Under the pieces are notes generated by a model. It was given only the letters and a program-made list of their open reading frames with translations, did no database searches and had not been told where the DNA came from. This document shows, one piece after another, positions 7,822-17,260 of a stretch of 64,000 nt of DNA; the first letter of the stretch is position 1; each line of letters starts with the position of its first letter. Position numbers and translations under genes: made by a program. The stretch is from Pontibacter mangrovi (GTDB taxonomy: Bacteria > Bacteroidota > Bacteroidia > Cytophagales > Hymenobacteraceae), in contig NZ_VFRQ01000012.1 in the NCBI RefSeq assembly GCF_006385705.1, positions 1 to 64,000 of the forward strand, in the 5' to 3' direction.

Positions 7822-9201
7822 TTAACGGGGGTTCTGAGGCAGACCGCTGGCCTGCACGACATTGTCCGGGATGGGCCACACATAGCGCGGGTCGTTGGGC
7901 GGCAATTCATAACGCTTGCCGTCTATGTGACGCACCAGGGTTTTGGCAAAGCGGGGGTCTTTGTTGAGGCGGCGCAGGTCCTGCCAGCGCACTCCCCGGA
8001 AAAGCAGCTCTTTCCTGCGCTCCTCCAGGATGCGGCCCAGCACGTCCGGGGTGTTATCCGTAGTGAGAGGCTCGAAAGCACCCGCCTCATAGCGGCGTGC
8101 AAGCAGCTGGTTGAGCGTATGCAGGGCCTCTTCGGGCTGGCCGAGCCGGGCCAGGCACTCAGCTTTGGTCAGATACAGTTCCCCGGTGGTAAGGGCCGTG
8201 GATAAACTATAAAAGCCCTCATAGGATCCCTTGAAGGTGAGTTTATCCCCTTCGTAGTAGAAGAAAGCCTGCCGGCGCAGGTCCAGCGTGTCGTAGGATT
8301 GGTACAGCACCGAGTCTACCTGCACGCGTCCGGCAAAGAGGATCTCTAGCGCATACTGGTTGCTGTAAAAGACAATCTCCGGATTCCCAACTCCCTGAGT
8401 GGGGAAGGGGAAGGCGGCGCTGGTGTCCAGGGTGTTGTAATCGAGCAGGGTGCTGCTTAGCTGTAGGGCACCTTCCGTGGAGGTCAGCGCCTGCTGGTAA
8501 TCTCCCAGCTGCAGGTAGGTGCGGGCAAGCACCTGGCGGGCGGCTGCCTTGCCCGGGCGCTGTGGCACGATGGCGTGTTCCGGCAGCAGGGCCTCGGCTG
8601 CTTGCAGGTCCTCCAGGATCTGGCGGTAGGTCTCGGCCACAGACTGACGTGTCGGCACGGCTCCTACGTCGGCAGAGAGACGGAGCGGGATGCCCGGATC
8701 CTGCGCTGCGGTAGCTGCATCGTAGGGTTTGGCAAAGAGCTGCGCCAGCTGGAAAAATGCCCAGCCACGGTGGAAGAGGGCCATGCCTTTCGCCTGACTC
8801 CAGGCCGCCTGCTGCGCGGGCGAGGGCTGGAGCTTCTCCAATCCCTCCAGCACGGTGTTGGCGTAGAGAATGCGGCGGTAGGCATAGTCCCAGTCATTCA
8901 CCGGCTGGCCTTCATATACCTCCTTAGCCCAGATGTAACCGTTCTTCTCCTCGGGCCGGGGCAGCAGCTGCCAGGTAGCCGTAGAGACGTAGTAGTCATC
9001 GGAGCCGAACTCAGCGAGCGCATGCGAGGTGCCGGTGTTCATCACAGCGCCGTGGTCCAGCAAGGCCTGCAGGTCTTCCAGGGTGGTAGGCACCACCAGG
9101 GTCTTATCGGGCTTGAGCTCGAGGAACTCCTTTTCGCAGGAGGGTAGTGCAGCCAAGGTCAGCAGGCATAAGACCCAGGTACATAAATTTCTATTTTTCA
9201 T
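7822..9201 (-). CDS. SusD/RagB-family outer-membrane lipoprotein
   Basis: A 459-residue protein. The lipoprotein signal ends at LAALPSC (Cys22). SusD-type tetratricopeptide-like helices follow, with RILYANTVLEGLEKL, AKGMALFHRGWAFFQLAQLF and the C-terminal ILEERRKELLFRGVRWQDLR that marks the family. SusD proteins cap the SusC channel and bind the ligand at the cell surface. It is 9 nt after susC. Together they form a TonB-dependent importer; the ligand is not shown by sequence, and no glycoside hydrolase lies nearby. Confidence 0.95.
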   Translation of the reverse strand: MKNRNLCTWVLCLLTLAALPSCEKEFLELKPDKTLVVPTTLEDLQALLDHGAVMNTGTSHALAEFGSDDYYVSTATWQLLPRPEEKNGYIWAKEVYEGQPVNDWDYAYRRILYANTVLEGLEKLQPSPAQQAAWSQAKGMALFHRGWAFFQLAQLFAKPYDAATAAQDPGIPLRLSADVGAVPTRQSVAETYRQILEDLQAAEALLPEHAIVPQRPGKAAARQVLARTYLQLGDYQQALTSTEGALQLSSTLLDYNTLDTSAAFPFPTQGVGNPEIVFYSNQYALEILFAGRVQVDSVLYQSYDTLDLRRQAFFYYEGDKLTFKGSYEGFYSLSTALTTGELYLTKAECLARLGQPEEALHTLNQLLARRYEAGAFEPLTTDNTPDVLGRILEERRKELLFRGVRWQDLRRLNKDPRFAKTLVRHIDGKRYELPPNDPRYVWPIPDNVVQASGLPQNPR

Positions 9202-9210
9202 TTTTTTGAT

Positions 9211-12200
9211 CTAAAAGGTTAACTGTAGGCCGGCAGACAGGCTGCGTGCCGGCGGATAGGTAGTATTCACATAATCCGGGTCCAGGCCATAGCCGTTGGC
9301 CCGCCAGAGGATGCCCAGGTCCCGGGCATAGAGAAACAGTTTCAGCTGCTGGAAGGGCAGGGCTTTTTGCTGCCGTGCAGCAAAGGTGTAGGCGAGGTTC
9401 ACGTCCTGCAGCCGCACATGGTCTCCCTTCTCCACGAGCATCTCGCTGTAGGTATGGTAGCTCTCCCGGCTATAGTTAAGGGAGACTGGCAGGGAGGGTA
9501 CCTGAGTGCGGGCCTCGTCCCCGAGCTGCTGCCAGCGATCCCGATAGTCCACATGGGCTACTCCACTATTAATCAGCTGGCTGTAGTCGATGCTGCTGCG
9601 GCGGAAAAAATAACCTGCCTTCCATGTCAGGTTGGCGCTCAGCGAGAAGCCTTTCCAGGTAAAGGTGTTGCGCAGGCTGCCAAACCAGGTAGGCATAGCG
9701 CTGCCATGGTAGACAAGGTCCCCTGGCGTCAGGCTCTGCTGGTAGGCGCTGTAATTGGTGCCCAGCTGCCCGTCAACAGGTACAAGGGGGTCGCCTGACT
9801 CGGGGGAAAGACCATGCCAGGGGTAGCTGTATACGGCTGCAATAGGTTTGCCCACGATAGGGGGCGGGCTGGCAAAGAAATAGGTGTTGGTGCTGACGGC
9901 AGGGAGCTGTCTTTCCTCATAGCCGGTGACTTGGCTCTGCACGTGGCTTGCCAGCACGTGCGTTTGCCAGCCGAAGGCACCGCTGAGGTTGTCGGAGCGG
10001 AGCGCCAGGTCCCAGCCGGTGGTTAGCACGTCGGCATAATTGATCCGGTTCCGCACAAAGCCGTTAGGCCCGGAGATAATGCCTGAGGTCGGGTCGATAA
10101 ACACGTCTCCGAGCAGGTCTGTGCCCTGCTTGCGGTAGTATTCCAGGCTGCCTGTAATGCGGTCGCGAAAGAACCCAAAGTCAATGCCCGTATTGAGCGT
10201 GGCGGTCTTCTCCCAGCGCAGCTGCGGGTTGCCCGCGCTGCGCAGGATGGCGAAAGGCAGGCGACTTAGCGGATCTGCCGATACGTAGGAAATCGTGGGA
10301 TAGGCTGTCACGCTTTTATTGGTGTTGCCGGCCAGGCCGTAGGTGGCGCGCAGCTTGAGTTGGGAGAGCCAGTCCTGCTGCAGGAAGTTCTCTTCGCTCA
10401 TGAGCCAGCTCAGGCCCGCTGACCACAGCGGCACGCCTTTCTGGTTGGTCTTCACCCCATAGAGGTTGGAAGCGTCCCAGCGGCTGCTGGCTGAAAGGGT
10501 ATAGCGGTCACGGAAGACATAAGAGGCGTTGGCATAGTAGGAAAGAAAACGGTCGGTTAATTCCTTGCGCTGGGTACTGGGAGCGGGAATGCGGGCCCCG
10601 GAGCTGGGAAGGGTCTTATGAAAGGAGCGAAAGTCCAGCATGGTCTGCCCCTGCGCCACCTCCGGGTTATAGCCATAGAGGATAGCGCCCGGGTAGCTGA
10701 TCTGGCGTGTCTGCCGTACTTCGGCGCCGCCCAAAGCGCTTAGGTAGCCCTGCCTGCCCACTTCATGCGTATAATCGAGCTGCAAGCGCCCGGAATGAGC
10801 TGCCTGACTGCCGGACCACTCGGAAAGAATGCCGCCTAGGGGAATGATGCGGGTACCATCGGGTTGCGTAAAACGGTTGATCAGGTTGCGGGCGTAATAG
10901 GTCTCGACAGTATTCAAATCAGTGGTGCTGTTGCTCTGGTGCTGGTATTGGTAGAGGGCGCGGGCTTTCAGGCCCGGTAATAGCGCATAGGCAAGGCTTC
11001 CGTTCAGGCGTGTTTCCGTCGCTGTATTGGTTTTGTCCCGCAGCCGGATCTCCTCCAGGGGGCGGAACTGCCAGTCCAACAGGCCTATTTCCGCTGCGCG
11101 GCTAATGTAGGCGTTGCGGTAGTCCCGCACAATGGGCAGGGCATTGCCTTCGGCGTCGGCCAGTTGGGCATAGGGGTAAATGTTGGTCCAGCCGGCGGTG
11201 CTCAGCCCGCTGATGCCCAATCCGTTCTCTTCTGCCTCACGGCCGGTGTAGGTCAGGCCGGCAGTCAGTTCCAGTCTGGGCAGGGGACGTATGGTGTTTT
11301 GGCTTGTGAGCGTCACACGGCGGTCTTCGTTGCCAATCAGGCTGGAGAGCCCGCGGTCATAGCCGGCGGAGAGGTAATAGCGATATGTGTCGCTTCCGCC
11401 GTTCAGGTTGAGGGCATACTGCTGGTGCAGGGCCGGACGGTAGAGGTGCTCGAGCGCCTCATCGCGTACGTCTACCTGGCGCATGGCGTTGATGCGGGCG
11501 CTGGCTTCCGCTGCCGAGAGCTGCCCATCCCGCTCCTGTATCCAGGTTTCAACAGCTGGAGAGAGCGTCTTGCGATCATTCTCCGGGTAGAAGCCCCGCT
11601 CAAAGAGTATGCGCTCAATGTCTATGAAGTCGGTGGCGGGCAGGAAGCTGCGGTTGTAGTGCAGGTCTGGCTTCTCCGTAAGTTGCACATTGGTTTGGAA
11701 GGATACCTGCGGCGTCTGGTGATAGCGTCCCCGTTTGGTGGTGATGACGATCACCCCGTTTCCGGCACGTGCCCCCCAGATAGAGGCGGCCGCGGCATCT
11801 TTTAAAATGGTCACACTTTCCACATCATTAGGGTTGATGTTGGCGATGTCCCCTTCGTAGGGGAAGTTGTCCACGACAAGCAGCGGCGCAGTATTGGCGT
11901 AGAGGGTGCTCAGGCCCCGCACGCGCAGCTCGGGCTTGCTGTCGGTGCGTTCGCTGTATAGGCCGCGGCGGTCAAAGGCCAGACTATTAGCCACCCCTTC
12001 GAGGCGGCTGATGACGTCCTGGCCGGTGCTTCGGGTGAGCAGCTCCCGATCCACCTGGGTAAAGGAGCCGGTGGCCCTTTCCTGCGGGATATCCTGGTAG
12101 CCGGTGGAGACCACGGTCACTTCCCGCAAGTTGGTGTTGCGCTCGGCGAGGGTCAGCTGTAGGGGCGAGGCCGGAAGCCGCTGCAGTGGCATCTCCCGCG

Positions 12201-12426
12201 GTTCAAATCCCAGGAGAGTTACCAGCAGCGTGTCGGGCAGGCTGGTGATAGGCAGCGAGAAATTGCCGCCCACATCCGTGGTGGTACCGGCACGCCCGCT
12301 TTTAAGCAGGACGGTGACTCCTTCGAGAGGGATGCCGTCTTTGTCTGCGCGCACCGTGCCCTCCAGGCGCTGCTGCGCATACAGGCAGGCTGGCGCCAGC
12401 AGCAACAATGGTAAACTTCGTTTCAT
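9211..12426 (-). CDS. SusC/RagA-family TonB-dependent outer-membrane receptor
   Basis: A 1071-residue protein. Signal peptide (1-17), CarboxypepD_reg-like domain (about 20-100, LEGTVRADKDGIPLEGVTVL), plug domain (about 120-230, with LRVRGLSTLYANTAPLLVVD and NPNDVESVTILKDAAAASIW), and a 22-strand barrel ending in the aromatic residue F of LSAGLQLTF. The length is typical of SusC. It imports a ligand across the outer membrane with SusD, driven by TonB. The gene before it encodes a TlpA-like protein and those after it the DsbD system, which is unlike a polysaccharide locus and suggests a peptide or thiol-containing ligand (inference). Confidence 0.96.
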   Translation of the reverse strand: MKRSLPLLLLAPACLYAQQRLEGTVRADKDGIPLEGVTVLLKSGRAGTTTDVGGNFSLPITSLPDTLLVTLLGFEPREMPLQRLPASPLQLTLAERNTNLREVTVVSTGYQDIPQERATGSFTQVDRELLTRSTGQDVISRLEGVANSLAFDRRGLYSERTDSKPELRVRGLSTLYANTAPLLVVDNFPYEGDIANINPNDVESVTILKDAAAASIWGARAGNGVIVITTKRGRYHQTPQVSFQTNVQLTEKPDLHYNRSFLPATDFIDIERILFERGFYPENDRKTLSPAVETWIQERDGQLSAAEASARINAMRQVDVRDEALEHLYRPALHQQYALNLNGGSDTYRYYLSAGYDRGLSSLIGNEDRRVTLTSQNTIRPLPRLELTAGLTYTGREAEENGLGISGLSTAGWTNIYPYAQLADAEGNALPIVRDYRNAYISRAAEIGLLDWQFRPLEEIRLRDKTNTATETRLNGSLAYALLPGLKARALYQYQHQSNSTTDLNTVETYYARNLINRFTQPDGTRIIPLGGILSEWSGSQAAHSGRLQLDYTHEVGRQGYLSALGGAEVRQTRQISYPGAILYGYNPEVAQGQTMLDFRSFHKTLPSSGARIPAPSTQRKELTDRFLSYYANASYVFRDRYTLSASSRWDASNLYGVKTNQKGVPLWSAGLSWLMSEENFLQQDWLSQLKLRATYGLAGNTNKSVTAYPTISYVSADPLSRLPFAILRSAGNPQLRWEKTATLNTGIDFGFFRDRITGSLEYYRKQGTDLLGDVFIDPTSGIISGPNGFVRNRINYADVLTTGWDLALRSDNLSGAFGWQTHVLASHVQSQVTGYEERQLPAVSTNTYFFASPPPIVGKPIAAVYSYPWHGLSPESGDPLVPVDGQLGTNYSAYQQSLTPGDLVYHGSAMPTWFGSLRNTFTWKGFSLSANLTWKAGYFFRRSSIDYSQLINSGVAHVDYRDRWQQLGDEARTQVPSLPVSLNYSRESYHTYSEMLVEKGDHVRLQDVNLAYTFAARQQKALPFQQLKLFLYARDLGILWRANGYGLDPDYVNTTYPPARSLSAGLQLTF

Positions 12427-12503
12427 CAGATTTTATAGTTTATAAAGGTTAGAAATGGTATTGCTTCATTCAGCCATCGACCTAGCCTGGCCTTAGGGTA
12501 AGG

Positions 12504-13868
12504 CTATTTTGAATGGAACTTCTGTTCCACCTCCGAGATCACCAGCATGTCGAGCTTGCGACGCGCCGGGCGAAGGTCCAGGCCATAGTCTTGCAGGGCC
12601 TCCCGTACCTGGTCCAGGTCGCTGAGGGGCTGGGGCAGGCGGATGTCGATGTTGCCGGTGTAGCCGGTCTCGTCCACGATAGGCAGGGGCTGCAGCTTGT
12701 TCTCGTACTGCAGGGCGCTCACCAGGTGGCGGAAGGGTTTGTTTAATAGCTCAAACTTTTGCGCATCAACGCTACGCTGTTCGCTGCCTCCTTTGCTGGC
12801 GAGAAAGTCTTTGCGGGAAGTGCGCACGAGCACCAGGCAGTCCACCTTGCGGCGCTGCAGGGAGCCCCGGATGCCCAGGTACTGGCTGAACAGGCGGTTA
12901 AGGTCCTCCAGCATGATGGCGTTAAGCGTTTCCCGTGGCTGTTCCTGCGGAAGGACCAGGCTATAGCAGTACATGTTCTCATCCATCCAGTTCAAGAAAG
13001 GGGCATCGGTAGCATAATCCCCTGTTAAGGTAGGGGAGCCCTCCCATACGATGCGCTGGCGGATGGAGTCGGATACTTCCAGCAGCAGGCGGTTGTGTTG
13101 GTCGTGAAAGCGGAAGACCTCGCTGAAGGCTTCGAAGTACAGGTCCGGCAGCGCAACGTTGTAAGCCAAAATGCGGTCCTTTCGGCGGGAGGTGCCGCCA
13201 ATGTCAGCCGGCAGGCGGGAAGAGAGGGCCGATTGGTAGAGAAGTTGCTCGCCCGGGCCACCGTTGCCGTTGACAAAAAGCGGCTTGTCCTTCTCCAGCC
13301 GGACTTCCTGTTTTGTTTTGAACTGAAAGCCGGTGCCGGCAAGGGCAGCGCGGATGTTCCCGGCTGTGGCATATTCTCCTCCCGTAATCGCCAGTACGCG
13401 GCCGTCCCGGATCCATACCTGGTGGGGGATGGCCTGGTGTGGAAAGAGGCGGCGCAGCACGGTATCTGAGGTAACGGTGGGCAGGCGCCAACCACGCTTC
13501 TGCCAGAAGGGAGCGACTTTGCTCAGCGGCTCGTCCGTGACAGGTAACACCACCAGGTCCTCCCCAAATTGCTGCTGCAGGGAGTCAAGCTTATGGAGAG
13601 ACTTGACGCAGGGGGCGCACCAGGTAGCCCAGAAATCTAATAGGAGCAGCTTTCCTTTATAATCTGAAAGGCTGGCCTCTGTGAAGGAGGCGTTGTGGAT
13701 GTTCGTTAGGCTCACATCCGGCACCGGATCGCCTACGGCAAGTCCGGAAGGGGTGGGAAGAGCCTGGGCAATGGCCTTGCCCGGCTCGAGGAAAAGCTGC
13801 ACGAGCCAGAGCAGGGACAGGCAAAGTATGGTCTTTGGAGGATGGAATGATCCTACGGAATGTTTCAT
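12504..13868 (-). CDS. TlpA-like thioredoxin-fold protein with a long C-terminal extension
   Basis: A 454-residue protein. Signal region (about 1-35), then a TlpA/ResA-type thioredoxin domain (about 45-180) with LLDFWATWCAPCVKSLHKL and the cis-Pro region QAIPHQVWIRDG. The C-terminal 270 residues are unrecognised; they contain NVALPDLYFEAFSEVFRF and a repeat-like IDIRLPQPLSDL. Such proteins reduce or isomerise disulfides outside the inner membrane. It lies 77 nt upstream of susC. Reduction by DsbD encoded in the same operon is a natural inference. Confidence 0.88.
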   Translation of the reverse strand: MKHSVGSFHPPKTILCLSLLWLVQLFLEPGKAIAQALPTPSGLAVGDPVPDVSLTNIHNASFTEASLSDYKGKLLLLDFWATWCAPCVKSLHKLDSLQQQFGEDLVVLPVTDEPLSKVAPFWQKRGWRLPTVTSDTVLRRLFPHQAIPHQVWIRDGRVLAITGGEYATAGNIRAALAGTGFQFKTKQEVRLEKDKPLFVNGNGGPGEQLLYQSALSSRLPADIGGTSRRKDRILAYNVALPDLYFEAFSEVFRFHDQHNRLLLEVSDSIRQRIVWEGSPTLTGDYATDAPFLNWMDENMYCYSLVLPQEQPRETLNAIMLEDLNRLFSQYLGIRGSLQRRKVDCLVLVRTSRKDFLASKGGSEQRSVDAQKFELLNKPFRHLVSALQYENKLQPLPIVDETGYTGNIDIRLPQPLSDLDQVREALQDYGLDLRPARRKLDMLVISEVEQKFHSK

Positions 13869-13930
13869 GATCAGTGGTTTAAAAGTGAGTGATGGAATTG
13901 ATGTGTAAGCGTCATGAGTCTGGATATGGC

Positions 13931-14251
13931 TTATTCAGGAGGCGCCACGAGCAGCGTCCAGTTGGGCGTCAGGTATAGGCTCAGCTCCTCGAGTGCCAGG
14001 GCCAGGGAGGGAGGCGTGGCGGTATCATCTTCCAGCCGGTACAGCGCTGAGATTACGGTACGTAGCTGCTCGTAGAACGAGATGAGCCTAGTGGTGCGGA
14101 CGGTGGAGAGGCCGTCGTAGTTTGCCTTCAGGGCCAGGATAAACCAGCGCCTGATCTCCAGCTGCACCTCCTCTTCCGGGTGGCGGGCGCAGAAGGCCTG
14201 TAGGATGTCCAAAGGTGCCAGCGTGTTGGGGCTTTCAAATGCGTTTGCCAT
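13931..14251 (-). CDS. Unknown small protein, paralogue of the 14396-14734 product
   Basis: A 106-residue acidic protein with no signal peptide or membrane segment. It ends in LTPNWTLLVAPPE, close to CRSWMLLISPPE at the end of the next gene upstream, and both have a helical middle (RTTRLISFYEQLRTVISALY here, RTTKPLTLYENASKALPALH there). The family was not recognised. It lies 62 nt before the TlpA-like gene in the same direction and is probably co-transcribed with the SusCD operon. Confidence 0.65.
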   Translation of the reverse strand: MANAFESPNTLAPLDILQAFCARHPEEEVQLEIRRWFILALKANYDGLSTVRTTRLISFYEQLRTVISALYRLEDDTATPPSLALALEELSLYLTPNWTLLVAPPE

Positions 14252-14395
14252 AGGTAATCTGAGTTTTAGTTGAGCAATAGGGTTCCTGTCAACCCTTGGT
14301 AGGGGCTGAGGGAAGGTCAGGGAGTCAAAGCGGTTGCCCGCCTGAAATACTTCGTATAGCTGGTGTTAGGGCGACACGTGGAGAAGGGGTGAGGC

Positions 14396-14734
14396 TTACT
14401 CCGGAGGGGAGATGAGGAGCATCCAGGATCGGCAAAGTACCAGGGTACTATGGGTGGTTAGGGCCTGTTCCGATAGTGGGAGCGGCTGCTTCTTTCTGGG
14501 TAGGTCAGGTAGCGTGTGTAGAGCCGGAAGAGCTTTTGAAGCGTTTTCATAGAGGGTAAGCGGTTTAGTGGTTCGGAAATAAAAGATGTCATAGAGGGCG
14601 AGGAGTAGGGCAGCAGCACCTTTTTTCCTTCCTTTGCGGATCAGACGCTGCGCATCAGGCACATAAGTATTCCCTGACCTTCTGGTCCATGCCGGGCGTA
14701 CTGGCCAGGAAGAATGCGATGTGATTGCGTCCAT
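14396..14734 (-). CDS. Unknown small basic protein, paralogue of the 13931-14251 product
   Basis: A 112-residue protein. The N-terminal third is basic (RLIRKGRKKGAAALLLALYD), then an RTTK segment and the shared WMLLISPPE terminus. It resembles its neighbour mainly in the last 60 residues. No signal peptide was seen. It heads the putative SusCD-redox operon. The conserved aromatic-LL-PPE ending may be a recognition tail; this is speculation. The function is unknown. Confidence 0.55.
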   Translation of the reverse strand: MDAITSHSSWPVRPAWTRRSGNTYVPDAQRLIRKGRKKGAAALLLALYDIFYFRTTKPLTLYENASKALPALHTLPDLPRKKQPLPLSEQALTTHSTLVLCRSWMLLISPPE

Positions 14735-15014
14735 TTTTTTAAGTTCCGCCTCCTGGGAGGCTGGTTTCAGGTTTGGCTTTTTTTCTGTACTCTGTTAGCT
14801 GCGCGAGCAGGAGAAATGCAACAGGTGTAAATATTCAGAAAGTATTATGTGTGAAAGCTGTATATTAGCATCGGGTACAGCCTTACTCTAGCACGAAGAT
14901 GCAGGAATGGGCACTTGTATGAAATGTGGTACGCTTGTATTAAACAACTGGCAACGTGTGAAATACAAGTAAATAAAAATTGGATTTATTAAATATTATT
15001 CCTAACTTATTTCT

Positions 15015-15440
15015 ATGGAAACAGCAGCCAGAAGACGACCACTTCACCTGGGCGACCACGTGAGAAGAATGCGGACCGCTTTGGGAGTGAAGCAATCCGC
15101 CTTAGCCAGCGAACTGGGCACTACCCAGCAGAACATCTCCCGCATCGAGCAGGAAGAGGAGGTGGATGATGTGACCTTGGAAAAGATTGGTAAGGCTCTT
15201 GGTGTCTCTGCTGAGGCAATTAAAAATTTTGATGAGGAAGCTGCTATTAATATTGTTTCTACTACTTTTAATAGTCATGACAATTCTACCTCTGTAGCTT
15301 TTAAGTCTACATTTAACTTTAATCCTATTGATAGCTTGATGGAAGCAATTGAAGAGAATAAGAAATTATATGAACGCCTTTTACAAATCGAGCGGGAGAA
15401 AGTGGAGCTACTGGAAAGGCTGCTAAAGGAACAGAAATAA
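15015..15440 (+). CDS. XRE-family transcriptional regulator with coiled-coil tail
   Basis: A 141-residue protein. HTH_3 domain at residues 8-68 (GDHVRRMRTALGVKQSALAS, then TTQQNISRIEQEEEV and LGVSAEAIKNF). The C-terminal 35 residues form a coiled coil (ENKKLYERLLQIEREKVELL). It is probably a dimeric repressor. It is divergent from the SusCD-redox operon with about 280 nt between them, so control of that operon is possible but not shown. A terminator follows its stop. Confidence 0.85.
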   Translation: METAARRRPLHLGDHVRRMRTALGVKQSALASELGTTQQNISRIEQEEEVDDVTLEKIGKALGVSAEAIKNFDEEAAINIVSTTFNSHDNSTSVAFKSTFNFNPIDSLMEAIEENKKLYERLLQIEREKVELLERLLKEQK

Positions 15441-15463
15441 TTAAGTTAGTTTAGTATGTGTAA

Positions 15464-15498
15464 GAGAGCCACTGAGCATAGTTCAGCGGCTCTTTTTG
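15464..15498 (+). terminator. Intrinsic terminator after the XRE gene
   Basis: AGAGCC (15465-15470) plus ACTGA pairs with TCAGC plus GGCTCT (15488-15493), followed by TTTTT. It is placed 25 nt after the stop codon. Confidence 0.82.
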
Positions 15499-15700
15499 AT
15501 TTTGGACGCGTCAGCTTCATGAACACTAGATTCCAGTCACCTTAGATCCCGGGGATGGGGCAACAGGCAAAATGGCCTAAAAATTTACTTATGAACGGCG
15601 CCGCAGCACAGTTGATAAAAAAACGGCTTATTCATCACAAACTTTAGGCGCTTCATCACTTTTTTTGGGCATCGATAAGGCTTTCTGTTATCATTGATCC

Positions 15701-17218
15701 ATGAATGACCTGGCAATAAAAAACATCGTGGCCGAACCTATCCAACGGAACAAGGTAGAGTTCTGGGCCGCTTCCACTATTTTCGTGTTTGCGCTGTTTT
15801 CACTTTCCATCGACTACAGCCCGAACGAGTTCTATTTCAGGAATGCGAACGTGGTTTACCACTACTATGAGCATTTCTTCTGGCCGCAGTTGGTGCGCTT
15901 CACGATCATTTACCTGGCCTTCCTGCTTCTTAACTTTAAGGTGGCGCCCAGGCTGATGCGGAAAGAAGCCATCTGGCAGGACATTCTGCTCATGATAGCC
16001 GTCTTTGTAGCTGTCGGAGTGGTCACTGGTATCGCAGACACGTACTTCAAAGCTTACCTGCAGACCCGGTTCGACACCTTGCAAGGCTTCTGGAATTACA
16101 CCTTCCAAAGAAGCTTCCAGGATACCCTGCGGCTGTTGCTCCTGTTCGGTTTCTACACGTTTATCAAATATTTGGGCCTTTACCTGCTCTCCAACTCCTC
16201 TGCCATTCAGTCCAAGTACCGTATGGTGACACAGGACGTGATCACCGTCTTTATGGCATGGCTGGTGAGCGTGTTCATCCTGGCTGTATTTGATGTCGGA
16301 GAGGAATTAACCGCGATCTGGACTATTGTCTCGCTCAGTGCGATCCTACTATACTTCTTTTCCTTTTACGCGCTCATCCCTAAATCGCTAGCTGCACGGC
16401 GCCCTTTCCTGTATTATGAGGTAAGGGTCCTGTTGGTGCTTGCGCTTTCCTTTTTGCCGGTAGCCTTACTGTTACTGCCCATGCTGCATGATGGGGACAC
16501 GGCGTTTGGGATCAGCTTCTTCAATGCCTTGTTTCAGCTGGTTGTTACAGCGCCAGCTACCTGGGTGTTGCATAGGCGCCAGCAAAAAGGAAGGGAGGAA
16601 GTGTACGTGCTGCAGAGAGAGCTGGGCAATTCTGCCGCTAACCTGGATTTCCTGCGCTCGCAGATCAACCCTCACTTTCTCTTCAACGCCCTGAACACGC
16701 TGTACGGCACGGCCCTGCAAGAGAACAGCGAGCGTACAGCTCAAGGTATCCAGATGCTGGGCGATATGATGCGCTTTATGCTTCATGAGAACCTGCAGCA
16801 AAAAATCTTGCTCTCACGCGAAACAGAATACCTTGAAAACTACGTGAAGCTGCAGATGCTCCGTACCTCTGCCTCACCGGGCATCCTGATTGAAACAAAC
16901 ATTGAGGAGGTCCTGGACCAGAAGTATATAGCGCCCATGCTGCTGATACCCTTTGTGGAGAATGCCTTCAAGCATGGCATCAGCCTGCAGCATAAGTCCT
17001 GGGTCAGGATATCCCTACACTGCGACGCGCACAGGCTGTACTTCGATGTATACAACAGCACCCATAAAAAGCAGGAGCAGGACCCGGAGAAGCATGCATC
17101 CGGCATCGGGTTACAGAACGTGAAACAGCGCTTGGAGCTGCTCTATCCGCAAAGGCACGAGCTGATCACCCGACAGACGCCTGAGGAGTTCTTTGTCCAC
17201 CTTACGCTGGAGCTGTAA
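15701..17218 (+). CDS. LytS-type sensor histidine kinase
   Basis: A 505-residue protein. About eight membrane segments occupy residues 20-300, followed by a short linker helix. The His_kinase (PF06580) block shows LRSQINPHFLFNALNTLYGT with the phospho-accepting His, the N-box PFVENAFKHGIS and the G-box ASGIGLQNVKQRLELLYP. There is no recognisable periplasmic sensor domain, so the membrane block probably senses the signal. It is followed at 42 nt by its LytTR response regulator, making a two-component pair. Confidence 0.93.
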   Translation: MNDLAIKNIVAEPIQRNKVEFWAASTIFVFALFSLSIDYSPNEFYFRNANVVYHYYEHFFWPQLVRFTIIYLAFLLLNFKVAPRLMRKEAIWQDILLMIAVFVAVGVVTGIADTYFKAYLQTRFDTLQGFWNYTFQRSFQDTLRLLLLFGFYTFIKYLGLYLLSNSSAIQSKYRMVTQDVITVFMAWLVSVFILAVFDVGEELTAIWTIVSLSAILLYFFSFYALIPKSLAARRPFLYYEVRVLLVLALSFLPVALLLLPMLHDGDTAFGISFFNALFQLVVTAPATWVLHRRQQKGREEVYVLQRELGNSAANLDFLRSQINPHFLFNALNTLYGTALQENSERTAQGIQMLGDMMRFMLHENLQQKILLSRETEYLENYVKLQMLRTSASPGILIETNIEEVLDQKYIAPMLLIPFVENAFKHGISLQHKSWVRISLHCDAHRLYFDVYNSTHKKQEQDPEKHASGIGLQNVKQRLELLYPQRHELITRQTPEEFFVHLTLEL

Positions 17219-17260
17219 GTAAAATGTGCGTATATTCATGGGTAAAGTAGAGAATCAAAT

